The position numbers and the translations under genes were made by a program. The notes below the pieces were generated by a model, which saw nothing but the letters and a program-made list of their open reading frames with translations, was not told the DNA's origin and ran no database searches. This document shows, one piece after another, positions 1 to 6,243 of a stretch of DNA of 64,000 bases; position 1 is the first letter of the stretch, and each line of letters starts with the position of its first letter. The DNA is from UBA1227 sp045642705 (GTDB lineage: Bacteria; Bacillota; Clostridia; Oscillospirales; Acutalibacteraceae), in the NCBI GenBank assembly GCA_045642705.1, contig JAZUJK010000006.1:1-64000 (forward strand), in the 5' to 3' direction.

Positions 1-101
1 TAAGCTAGTAAGACCCCTTGAAGACTACAAGGTTGATAGGCAGCATGTGTAAGCGTGGTGACACGTTCAGCTAGGCTGTACTAATAGGTCGAGGGCTTGT
101 C
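1..101 (+). rRNA. 23S ribosomal RNA, 3' end (partial)
   Basis: The first 101 bases match the conserved 3' terminus of bacterial 23S rRNA, ending in the typical CUAAUAGGUCGAGGGCUUG element. The gene begins before the window. About 85 bases follow before the first tRNA; they include a short inverted repeat (about 161-180, GGTGCATA/TATGTACC) that probably serves processing of the precursor transcript. The exact mature end is uncertain by a few bases. Confidence 0.93.
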
Positions 102-187
102 TATTACACACAGGAATTGCTTGTGCACTTACCCTACAGTGCTCTTTGTTCAGTTTTGAAGGTGCATATTTTTATGTACCTTTATAT

Positions 188-263
188 GCACCATTAGCTC
201 AGTTGGTAGAGCACCTGACTCTTAATCAGGGTGTCCAGGGTTCGAGTCCCTGATGGTGTACCA
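188..263 (+). tRNA. tRNA-Lys (anticodon CUU)
   Basis: This is a complete 76-nt cloverleaf with encoded CCA. The 7-bp acceptor stem pairs GCACCAT with ATGGTGT. The anticodon loop CTCTTAA gives anticodon CUU, which reads AAG. The gene lies between 23S and 5S rRNA, so it is probably processed from the rRNA precursor. Confidence 0.96.
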
Positions 264-286
264 TAATAGGCCATCTGGCCTTATAT

Positions 287-362
287 GGCCCGTTGGTCAA
301 GTGGCCTAAGACTCCGGCCTCTCACGCCGGCAACAGCGGTTCGAATCCGCTACGGGTCACCA
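287..362 (+). tRNA. tRNA-Glu (anticodon CUC)
   Basis: This is a complete 76-nt cloverleaf with encoded CCA. The acceptor stem pairs GGCCCGT with ACGGGTC. The anticodon loop CTCTCAC gives CUC, which reads GAG. It is also located between 23S and 5S rRNA, 23 nt after tRNA-Lys and only a few bases before 5S. Confidence 0.95.
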
Positions 363-369
363 TTTGTAG

Positions 370-484
370 TTGGTGTCTATGACGATGAGGGTCCACCCGT
401 TCCCATCCCGAACACGGTAGTTAAGCTCATCAGTGCCGAAAATACTCGGAGGGCAGCCTCCCGGGAAGATAGGTCGATGCCGAC
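370..484 (+). rRNA. 5S ribosomal RNA
   Basis: This segment of about 115 nt has the 5S core (CCGTTCCCATCCCGAACACGG). Its ends pair as helix I: TTGGTGTC at the start with GATGCCGA at the finish. It is separated from 23S by two tRNA genes. The ends may be off by a few bases. Confidence 0.93.
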
Positions 485-518
485 ACAAATTACCGGAAGC
501 AATAGCTTTCGGTTTTTT

Positions 519-594
519 GCCCTAATAGCTCAGTCGGTAGAGCACGCGGCTGTTAACCGCGGTGTCACAGGTTCGAGTCCTGTTTGGGGCGCCA
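519..594 (+). tRNA. tRNA-Asn (anticodon GUU)
   Basis: This is a complete 76-nt cloverleaf with encoded CCA. The acceptor stem pairs GCCCTAA with TTGGGGC, and the anticodon loop CTGTTAA gives GUU. It is the last gene of the rRNA operon. Its last 33 bases are repeated exactly at 765-797, which marks it as an integration or recombination target. Confidence 0.96.
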
Positions 595-652
595 GAAAAA
601 GAGAGTAACTTCGGTTACTCTCTTTTTTTACCCCCAATAGGCTCAAACTGTG
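593..652 (+). repeat. 60-bp direct repeat, left copy (island boundary)
   Basis: Bases 593-652 are identical to 3503-3562 and contain the whole terminator plus about 22 bases after it. Similarity continues weakly for six more bases. The copy begins at the last two bases of tRNA-Asn. The pair brackets the 2.9-kb accessory segment, as expected of attachment sites or of a recombination duplication. Confidence 0.9.
596..629 (+). terminator. rRNA/tRNA operon terminator
   Basis: A 9-bp stem (GAGAGTAAC/GTTACTCTC) with a UUCG tetraloop is followed by seven T. This is a textbook intrinsic terminator directly after tRNA-Asn. It lies inside the 60-bp sequence that is repeated at 3503-3562. Confidence 0.95.
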
Positions 653-656
653 TACA

Positions 657-760
657 CAGATAGGTTAACAGCTGCTGTTAACTGTCGCAGGATCAAACTT
701 CCGGTGGAAGTTTAATCCGTAGCGATAAATGGGCGAGGGCTTTAGACATCGCCAACCTTA
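657..760. other. Hairpin-rich spacer between tRNA-Asn and its partial copy
   Basis: No gene is seen here. There are three inverted repeats. One is a perfect 9+1+9 palindrome at 664-682 (GTTAACAGC/GCTGTTAAC). One is a long hairpin at 690-718 (GGAT-C-AAACTTCC, loop GGT, GGAAGTTT-A-ATCC). The third is a weaker stem at 732-753 (GGCGA/TCGCC). No T-tract follows them, so they are not ordinary terminators. They could be recombinase sites or an RNA; the function is unknown. Confidence 0.6.
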
Positions 761-764
761 AAAA

Positions 765-797
765 GTGTCACAGGTTCGAGTCCTGTTTGGGGCGCCA
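765..797 (+). repeat. Duplicate of tRNA-Asn 3' end (33 bp), att-like
   Basis: This is an exact copy of 562-594, from the variable loop/T-arm to CCA. The rest of the tRNA is absent, so it is not a functional tRNA. Partial tRNA 3' ends are the classic footprint of tyrosine-integrase elements. None is encoded here, so the copy is probably a relic. Confidence 0.88.
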
Positions 798-825
798 AAG
801 TAAAAAAAATATTTGGCAATAGCAC

Positions 826-854
826 TTGACAAAATGGCAAGAGCATTATATGAT
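826..854 (+). promoter_or_regulatory. Promoter of the island repressor gene
   Basis: TTGACA at 826-831 and TATGAT at 849-854 are separated by 17 bp. This near-consensus sigma-A promoter lies 30 bp upstream of the repressor start, so the repressor should be well expressed. Confidence 0.8.
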
Positions 855-883
855 GTGTTTATCAAATGACGGAGGTACTATAT

Positions 884-1195
884 ATGGGAAAGGAATTAGG
901 GCAAAGAATACTTAGTGCTATACGAATGAAGGACATTTCTCAAAAGGAGTTGGCGTCAATAGTCGGCGTAACGGAAGGTGTTATTTCAAGGTATGTTTCA
1001 GGCGAAAGAGATCCGAAACCTGATATGATAGCCAACATAGCTACTGCCTTGAATACTACATCCGATTATTTGCTTGGTATTGAAAAGGATGATTTTGATT
1101 ATCCGAGAATCCGCAGAATGATTGCCCGCAATGCTTCATCTATGACGGAATCAGAAAAAAAGGAGCTTATCAATGCTCTTTTCGGGGAGGAATGA
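884..1195 (+). CDS. XRE/CI-type helix-turn-helix repressor
   Basis: This is a 103-residue DNA-binding protein of the XRE family. The helix-turn-helix spans about residues 8-60 (QRILSAIRMKDISQKELASI and the following recognition helix around VTEGVISRYVSGER). A short acidic C-terminus follows. The ATG at 884 is preferred because GGAGGT lies 7 nt before it; an upstream ATG at 866 has no Shine-Dalgarno site. Together with the ImmA-like gene 3 nt downstream it forms the usual repressor/anti-repressor-protease pair of ICEs and prophages (family knowledge). Here it probably controls the island genes. Operator sites were not recognised. Confidence 0.85.
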   Translation: MGKELGQRILSAIRMKDISQKELASIVGVTEGVISRYVSGERDPKPDMIANIATALNTTSDYLLGIEKDDFDYPRIRRMIARNASSMTESEKKELINALFGEE

Positions 1196-1198
1196 TAA

Positions 1199-1747
1199 GT
1201 GGGAATATCATTATCTCATCATAGATACGAAGAAATTAAGAAGATTATCGTTAATTTGTTTATTAAGTACGAAGTGACTTGTGTACCAGTTAACGGTTTT
1301 GAACTTGCAACTAAAATGGGAATTAAAGTTATTCCATATTCGGCAATTCCGGTTGCAAAAAGATATCTGCTGTTCAAGAAAAGCGAAGATGGTTTCTGTG
1401 TGGAGAAAACACTTGGTGAATGGTACATTTATTACAATGACGAAACGGATTACTGTCGTATCAACAACACGATTATGCACGAAATCGGGCATATTGTACT
1501 TGACCATAGCGAAGATAGTGAATTGGCAGAAAAAGAAGTGAGGTTCTTCGCCAAGTATGCACTGGTACCGCCCGTGTTGGTACACAAATTAGGGCTTGAT
1601 GATCCTTGCGAAATTGCAAGTGTATTTGAAGTCAGTTTTGAAGCTGCTTGTTATGCTTTATCTTACTATAAGAAATGGCTTCAATACGGATCTGATGACT
1701 ATACGGATTATGAAGTAAAGTTACTTCATTTATTTGAAACGGCGTAA
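1199..1747 (+). CDS. ImmA/IrrE family metallo-endopeptidase
   Basis: This 182-residue protein has the zinc-metallopeptidase motif HEIGH at residues 94-98, followed by IVLDH, typical of the ImmA/IrrE (COG2856) family. In ICEBs1 the homologue cleaves the element repressor and triggers induction; the same role is inferred here from the adjacent repressor gene. The start is a GTG at 1199, placed 8 nt after GGGGAGG. An exact pairing to a specific stress signal cannot be deduced. No excision or conjugation genes accompany it, so its regulatory target may be limited to the repressor upstream. Confidence 0.82.
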   Translation: MGISLSHHRYEEIKKIIVNLFIKYEVTCVPVNGFELATKMGIKVIPYSAIPVAKRYLLFKKSEDGFCVEKTLGEWYIYYNDETDYCRINNTIMHEIGHIVLDHSEDSELAEKEVRFFAKYALVPPVLVHKLGLDDPCEIASVFEVSFEAACYALSYYKKWLQYGSDDYTDYEVKLLHLFETA

Positions 1748-1782
1748 AGGGCGGTGATGTAAATTGCTTGTAAAAACAAAAA

Positions 1783-1953
1783 CACATCAATAAACTGTTG
1801 GCGCAGTAAATTGATGTGCTTTCGGCAGAATATGCTATTACATATTCCGTTTGGGTACGAATATAATAGCATATTTCTGCCTCTTTGGCAATCCATCCGG
1901 GCTAAAAATTTGCCCGTCCGGATCGGTTCCCGTTTTGGGCAAAACGGAGGAGG
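1783..1953 (+). promoter_or_regulatory. Structured leader with four stem-loops before the DUF4417-like gene
   Basis: Four inverted repeats are packed into 170 nt. Stem 1 is CACATCAAT (1783-1791)/ATTGATGTG (1810-1818). Stem 2 is a 17-bp arm with one bulge, 1824-1840/1864-1881, extended inward by ATATTC/GAATAT. Stem 3 is CGGGC/GCCCG (1898-1902/1912-1916), with flanking ATCC/GGAT. Stem 4 is CGTTTT/AAAACG (1931-1946), which ends at the Shine-Dalgarno GGAGGAGG (1946-1953). It may be a cis-acting RNA controlling translation, or a single-strand origin or recombination structure. Confidence 0.6.
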
Positions 1954-1959
1954 ACAGAA

Positions 1960-2628
1960 ATGTCTATTAAAAACAGTGCCCGCAGTGGGTGCAAGGATGT
2001 TTTTCACGCATTTTTAGTAAAAAATGCGCAGTTTGATAGCGAACTTGAAATCCCGTGTATCAAACCGGAAAGCAGTATTCCGCAAAAGCTAATCCCGTTT
2101 TCCAAAGCGGTTGGCGGCACGGATTACGATTGCTTTGTTCACTTTTATGAGGATGATGCAAACTTTGAAAGGCTATGGAACAATCCGCAGAAGTACCTGG
2201 CGATTCTCCAAAAGTACAAGGGCGTTATCACTCCGGATTTCAGTCTGTACCGTGATATGCCGCTTGTCATGCAACAGTGGAATACATACCGAAGCCGAGC
2301 AATCGGTTGTTGGCTGCAAGAGAACGGTATTCCAACAATCGCAAATGTGCGGTGGGGCGATGAACGCACTTACGATCTTTGCTGTGCAGGTGTGCCGAAA
2401 AACAGCATCATCGCCGTTGGTTCGCATGGTTGTATCAAGCTTTTGCAGGAGAGACCGTATTTTATTAACGGTCTTGACTATGCAGTGCGAAAACTTCGCC
2501 CGAAAGCCATTATTGTATACGGAACGGCACCGGATTATATCTTTGATAAATACCGAAAGCAAGGTATCAAAATCCTGCAATTTGACAGCGACTATATGGC
2601 TGGTCACCGAAAGGCGGTGAGTGCCTAA
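1960..2628 (+). CDS. DUF4417-like protein of mobile elements
   Basis: This 222-residue protein has no signal peptide or membrane segment. It resembles the DUF4417 family found in phages, plasmids and ICEs of Firmicutes, by recall of the pattern around residues 85-190 (PDFSLYRDMPL, NVRWGDERTYDLC, IAVGSHG, IIVYGTAPD). The function of that family is not known. The start is the ATG at 1960, with GGAGGAGG 6 nt upstream directly below a hairpin. The stop codon overlaps the next start by one base (TAATG), so it is translationally coupled to the toxin-like gene. It could be a replication or maintenance factor of the island, but nothing in the sequence proves this. Confidence 0.65.
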   Translation: MSIKNSARSGCKDVFHAFLVKNAQFDSELEIPCIKPESSIPQKLIPFSKAVGGTDYDCFVHFYEDDANFERLWNNPQKYLAILQKYKGVITPDFSLYRDMPLVMQQWNTYRSRAIGCWLQENGIPTIANVRWGDERTYDLCCAGVPKNSIIAVGSHGCIKLLQERPYFINGLDYAVRKLRPKAIIVYGTAPDYIFDKYRKQGIKILQFDSDYMAGHRKAVSA

Positions 2629-3080
2629 TGGGAGCAGGATTTCATGGAGGATTTGGTGCCGGAACAAAAGGTGCACAAGACACTCAAACTCAATCGTTGA
2701 TTGGAGAACTTGAAAAGAGTGGAGTAAAATTCACAAAAGAAGATGTAGTCTTTGTCACAAAAGATGCAACTGGACAAACCGTTTGGCTTGAAAAGGGCAA
2801 TCAGTCAGCTGGACTCGAGCATATCATAAACGGTGACGGTAAATCTTCTGGGCATGCTGAGCATTTTGAAAAAGCATTTGGCATATCCAAAGAACAAATC
2901 CCATCGTTCTTGAACAATGTCATTTCAAATGGAAGAGTTGTTTCCAATCAACTTAAAAGTATCAATGGACGAGAGGGCTTTGAGCGGATATATTATTACA
3001 ATGGAAAACATTATGTTTTGACCGGAATAGGCACGAATGGTTTTATCGTTACAGCTTATCCGATAGAATATGGAGGTTGA
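2628..3080 (+). CDS. Probable polymorphic-toxin-type nuclease domain (orphan toxin)
   Basis: This 150-residue protein looks like the free C-terminal module of a polymorphic toxin. A Gly-rich start (GAGFHGGFGAGTKGAQ) precedes a compact domain with GLEHIING near residue 64, a basic/aromatic middle and a C-terminal GTNGFIVTAYP. This His-early, Thr/Tyr-late pattern is like BECR-fold RNases (barnase/EndoU/colicin-D/E5 group), but the assignment is tentative. It has no secretion signal or trafficking domain. It starts on the ATG overlapping the DUF4417 stop. The following small acidic gene overlaps its Shine-Dalgarno region, as immunity genes usually do. Alternatives are a phage structural fragment or an intracellular toxin-antitoxin toxin. 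Confidence 0.55.
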   Translation: MGAGFHGGFGAGTKGAQDTQTQSLIGELEKSGVKFTKEDVVFVTKDATGQTVWLEKGNQSAGLEHIINGDGKSSGHAEHFEKAFGISKEQIPSFLNNVISNGRVVSNQLKSINGREGFERIYYYNGKHYVLTGIGTNGFIVTAYPIEYGG

Positions 3081-3084
3081 AAAA

Positions 3085-3408
3085 ATGCTTAAAGTTAAGA
3101 TTATGAACGAGTATTTGCATGGCCCGATTTGGGTTATCAACTCAGATGGTATTCCCGTGTGGAAGTGTTCTCTCATTGAGGATGATGCGATTCTTACTCA
3201 GTTGAATGAAAAGGCAATGCAAATGTTTAGCTCGTATTATGAGTTTGATTCACATGATTCTCCTTGTTGGTTTAATCAAGAAAAAGAAAAAGCTGAAAAG
3301 AATATTATGCTTGATTTAATTTCTCAAATAAAAAAGCGCTTGGAGGAAATCAACGATGGCAGTTTCGTGATTGAAGATTTAGAAACAGACAGATTAAGCA
3401 ATTTGTGA
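3085..3408 (+). CDS. Probable immunity protein for the preceding toxin
   Basis: This 107-residue soluble, acidic protein (many Asp/Glu at the C-terminus, e.g. EEINDGSFVIEDLETD) has no recognised family. The ATG at 3085 is chosen because GGAGGT lies 7 nt before it, inside the last codons of the toxin-like gene; an alternative ATG at 3070 would overlap that site. Position, size, acidity and coupling are those of an immunity protein or antitoxin. That role is an inference from context. No homologue is recognised by eye. Confidence 0.55.
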   Translation: MLKVKIMNEYLHGPIWVINSDGIPVWKCSLIEDDAILTQLNEKAMQMFSSYYEFDSHDSPCWFNQEKEKAEKNIMLDLISQIKKRLEEINDGSFVIEDLETDRLSNL

Positions 3409-3502
3409 AATAATTTACCAAGCAAGTACGGGAATATTGCCTGAACAATCAAGGTACTGTTTTGACTGCAAAAACCCCTTGTACTATTCCGTAGTATAAT
3501 CA

Positions 3503-3562
3503 CAGAAAAAGAGAGTAACTTCGGTTACTCTCTTTTTTTACCCCCAATAGGCTCAAACTGTG
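3503..3562 (+). repeat. 60-bp direct repeat, right copy (island boundary)
   Basis: This copy is identical to 593-652, including a complete UUCG-loop terminator at 3506-3539. It closes the accessory segment and here terminates the immunity gene transcript. The sequence after it leads into the native symporter promoter. Confidence 0.9.
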
Positions 3563-3617
3563 CACACAAATTTCCAAACGGTGGTTATTTTTTATTCATT
3601 TTTGTTGAATTTAGGGG

Positions 3618-3679
3618 TTGACTTTAGCGCTTTTAAGTGGTAAAGTGTACATAATGTTTTAGCGCTTTCAAGTGCTAAA
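3618..3679 (+). promoter_or_regulatory. Symporter promoter with two operator-like repeats
   Basis: TTGACT (3618-3623) and TAAAGT (3641-3646), spaced 17 bp, form the promoter. Two 22-bp near-palindromes occur at 3623-3644 and 3658-3679. Each has half-sites TTTAGCGCTT and AAGTGCTAAA (or AAGTGGTAAA), centred 35 bp apart. One fills the spacer and overlaps the -10 box; the other covers the early transcribed region up to the Shine-Dalgarno site. This is the arrangement of a repressor-controlled promoter. Similar half-sites recur at the dapA promoter. Confidence 0.7.
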
Positions 3680-3694
3680 GTGAGGAGGATGGTT

Positions 3695-5245
3695 ATGGCA
3701 ATCAAATTAATTTTACTAATTCTATACTTTGCAGTAATGATAGGGATAGGATTTTATTGCCGTCAGCATTCTACAGACGTTAACGGATTTGTACTAGGTG
3801 GACGTTCGGTAGGACCATGGCTTACGGCATTTGCATTTGGTACATCTTATTTCTCAGCAGTAATCTTTGTAGGTTATGCTGGACAGTTCGGCTGGAAGTT
3901 TGGCTTGGCGTCAACCTGGATAGGACTTGGTAATGCACTTATAGGTTCACTTCTTGCATGGACGATTCTTGGTCGTAGGACAAGAATTATGACACAGCAC
4001 CTTGATAGTGCTACAATGCCACAGTTCTTTGAGAAGAGATTTGATAGTAAATCAATGAAGCTTTTGGCATCTCTTATTATTTTTATATTCTTAATCCCAT
4101 ACACAGCATCTCTCTACAATGGTCTTTCTCGTCTTTTCGAGATGGCATTTAGTGTAGATTACACGGTATGTATTGTTATTATGGCAGCACTTACTGCTGT
4201 ATATGTTATTGCAGGTGGTTATATGGCTACTGCAATCAATGACTTTATTCAGGGCATTATAATGCTTATTGGTATCGTTGCTATTATCGCATCAGTACTT
4301 AAGATTAATGGTGGCTTCCTTGGCTCAGTTGGTGCTCTTGCACTTGTAAATGACGAGACAGTATCAAATGTTCCTGGCGTATTCGCTTCATTCTTTGGAC
4401 CGGATCCAGTTAGCCTATTTGGTGTAATTATTCTTACATCTCTTGGTACATGGGGCCTTCCTCAGATGGTTCAGAAGTTCTACGCTATTGAGAGCGAGAA
4501 GTCAATTCACAAGGGCACAGTAATTTCTACACTCTTTGCAGTTGTAGTTGCAGGTGGTTGTTACTTCCTTGGCGGTTTTGCTAGACTTTTCCCAGTTGAT
4601 GTTGCAACAGTAGGTTTTGATGCAATCATTCCAAAGATGCTTTCAAACCTTTCACCACTTCTTATTGGTATTACATTAATTCTTGTAATGTCAGCTTCAA
4701 TGTCAACTTTGTCTTCACTTGTTTTGACATCTAGCTCAACACTTACACTTGACTTTATTAAGCCACTTATTCTTGATAAGAAGAAGGCTTCGGAAAAGAC
4801 AGAACTCTCAATTATTAGAGTTTTCATCGCAGTATTTATTATTATATCTGCAGTAATTGCTGTACTTCAGTACAAGCTTAATGTCGCATTTATTGCTCAA
4901 CTTATGGGCCTTTCTTGGGGTGCTCTTGCGGGTTCATTCCTTGCACCATTCCTATACAGTTTGTACTGGAAGAGGACAACTAAGGCTGCTTGTCTTACAA
5001 GTTTTGCTTGGGGTTCACTTCTTATGCTTGCTAACATGCTCTTTAAGAGTGCATTTCCAACAATCCTTCAGAGCCCAATCAATTGTGGCGCTTTCGCAAT
5101 GATAGGCGGACTTATAATTGTTCCAATCGTTAGTCTCTTGACTAAGGCACCTTCTGAGGCTAAGGTTTCTGAGGTATTTGGATGCTATGACAAGAAGGTC
5201 ATGGTACCTATCACTGAGGCACTTTCAGAGGGCGACGAGAATTGA
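3695..5245 (+). CDS. Sodium:solute symporter (SSS family)
   Basis: This 516-residue membrane protein of the SSS family has about 13 predicted hydrophobic segments. The N-terminal block is typical: FVLGGRSVGPWLTAFAFGTS around residues 30-50, then the sodium-site-like region. It should couple sodium entry to uptake of a small organic solute. The substrate is not evident from sequence. The ATG at 3695 is chosen (AGGAGG 6 nt upstream); GTG 3680 and ATG 3689 are too close to that site. The next operon makes lysine and diaminopimelate and shares operator-like half-sites, so an amino-acid-type substrate is a guess. A terminator follows its stop codon. Confidence 0.85.
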   Translation: MAIKLILLILYFAVMIGIGFYCRQHSTDVNGFVLGGRSVGPWLTAFAFGTSYFSAVIFVGYAGQFGWKFGLASTWIGLGNALIGSLLAWTILGRRTRIMTQHLDSATMPQFFEKRFDSKSMKLLASLIIFIFLIPYTASLYNGLSRLFEMAFSVDYTVCIVIMAALTAVYVIAGGYMATAINDFIQGIIMLIGIVAIIASVLKINGGFLGSVGALALVNDETVSNVPGVFASFFGPDPVSLFGVIILTSLGTWGLPQMVQKFYAIESEKSIHKGTVISTLFAVVVAGGCYFLGGFARLFPVDVATVGFDAIIPKMLSNLSPLLIGITLILVMSASMSTLSSLVLTSSSTLTLDFIKPLILDKKKASEKTELSIIRVFIAVFIIISAVIAVLQYKLNVAFIAQLMGLSWGALAGSFLAPFLYSLYWKRTTKAACLTSFAWGSLLMLANMLFKSAFPTILQSPINCGAFAMIGGLIIVPIVSLLTKAPSEAKVSEVFGCYDKKVMVPITEALSEGDEN

Positions 5246-5285
5246 CAAAATAGTCAATAAGTGCTAACATATTTGTGTTTTAGCG
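5242..5285 (+). promoter_or_regulatory. Promoter of the dap/lysA operon with operator-like half-sites
   Basis: TTGACA (5242-5247) and TAACAT (5265-5270) are 17 bp apart; the promoter overlaps the symporter stop codon. AAGTGCTAAC (5259-5268) covers the -10 box and TTTTAGCG lies at 5278-5285. These are the same half-sites as at 3623-3679 but in the opposite relative order. This suggests a common regulator for the transporter and the operon. Confidence 0.6.
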
Positions 5286-5317
5286 GGACAGTCGCTCACG
5301 CGGCTGTCCTTAATTTT
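5286..5317 (+). terminator. Hairpin with T-rich tail between symporter and dapA
   Basis: GGACAGTCGC pairs with GCGGCTGTCC (one G-U) around a TCAC loop and is followed by TTAATTTTT. It ends the symporter transcript. It also lies in the first bases of the dapA transcript from the promoter at 5242-5270, so it may stabilise or attenuate that message. Confidence 0.7.
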
Positions 5318-5335
5318 TAATATTTGGAGAACATT

Positions 5336-6226
5336 ATGAAAAATACTATTTTTACAGGAGCAGCAACAGCAATAATTACACCAATGTTTGCCGATGGCGG
5401 AGTGGATTACGACGCATTTGGCAAGCTTATCGATTGGCAGATCGAGAAGGGTATAGACGCTATTGTTGCTGCGGGTACAACAGGTGAGGGTTCTACACTC
5501 TCAGATGAAGAGCACAAGGATGTGCTCAAGTTCTGTGTAGAGCGCGTAGCTGGCCGTGTTCCAGTAATTGCTGGAACAGGTTCTAATGATATCGCTTATG
5601 CAATTTCACTTACTAAGTATGCATGTGAAATTGGTTGCGATGCTATGCTTCTTGTAACACCTTATTACAACAAGGCTACTCAAGGCGGACTTGTTAAATC
5701 ATTTAAGGCTATTGCTGATGTATCAACAAAACCTTGTATTCTCTATAATGTTCCATCACGTACAGGCTGTAACTTGCAGCCAGCATCTGTTGCAAAACTT
5801 GCTGAGCATCCTAATATAGTTGCTATCAAGGAAGCATCAGGTAATATCTCTCAGATTGCAGAAGTTGCTGCACTCTGTGGTGATAAGATTGATATCTATT
5901 CAGGTAATGATGATCAGATAGTTCCAATTCTCTCACTCGGTGGCAAGGGTGTTATTTCTGTTCTCTCTAACATTTTGCCAGCTGAGACATCAGAGATGTG
6001 CCACGCATTTTTCCGTGGTGAGACAGACAAGGCTCTCTCACTTCAACTTAAGTATCTTGATCTTATCAATACACTCTTCTGTGAGGTAAATCCTATTCCT
6101 GCTAAGGCTGCTTGTGCTGCTATGGGATTTGGAGGAAACTATCTCAGACTTCCACTGACTGAGATGGAGCCTCAGAATGAAGCAAAGCTATTAGATCTTA
6201 TGAGACGTGAGAATTTGATTAAGTAA
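5336..6226 (+). CDS. dapA: 4-hydroxy-tetrahydrodipicolinate synthase, copy 1
   Basis: This 296-residue class I aldolase-type synthase condenses pyruvate with aspartate semialdehyde, the first committed step of diaminopimelate and lysine synthesis. The TIM barrel shows the TTGEG substrate loop (about residues 47-51), the Tyr of YNVPSRTG and the Schiff-base Lys165 in KEASG. Its length is normal. The ATG at 5336 (GGAGA 5 nt before) is preferred over the TTG at 5324, and it makes the N-terminus match the second copy. It heads the operon dapA-lysA-dapA-dapB-ddh. It is a close paralogue of 7585-8472, with long stretches of near-identical DNA such as 5882-5962. Confidence 0.93.
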   Translation: MKNTIFTGAATAIITPMFADGGVDYDAFGKLIDWQIEKGIDAIVAAGTTGEGSTLSDEEHKDVLKFCVERVAGRVPVIAGTGSNDIAYAISLTKYACEIGCDAMLLVTPYYNKATQGGLVKSFKAIADVSTKPCILYNVPSRTGCNLQPASVAKLAEHPNIVAIKEASGNISQIAEVAALCGDKIDIYSGNDDQIVPILSLGGKGVISVLSNILPAETSEMCHAFFRGETDKALSLQLKYLDLINTLFCEVNPIPAKAACAAMGFGGNYLRLPLTEMEPQNEAKLLDLMRRENLIK

Positions 6227-6243
6227 TTTTTAGGGTGATAAGA

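Noticed and set aside
285..608. Open frame of 107 codons on the plus strand
   Set aside because: It runs across tRNA-Glu, 5S rRNA and tRNA-Asn; these RNA genes explain the sequence fully.
765..797. Second functional tRNA-Asn
   Set aside because: Only the 3' third of the tRNA is present; D and anticodon arms are missing.
2111..2620. Second plus-strand frame inside the DUF4417-like gene
   Set aside because: No ribosome binding site, odd composition; the overlapping frame has a recognisable family pattern and proper start.
3409..5335. Lysine riboswitch or T-box upstream of the symporter or dapA
   Set aside because: Neither leader is long enough and none of the conserved core elements is visible; only operator-like repeats and one hairpin are present.
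5336..6226. Reading the first dapA as N-acetylneuraminate lyase beside a sialic-acid symporter
   Set aside because: The active-site motif is YNVPSRTG as in DapA, and the neighbours are lysA, dapB and ddh, with no other sialic-acid genes.
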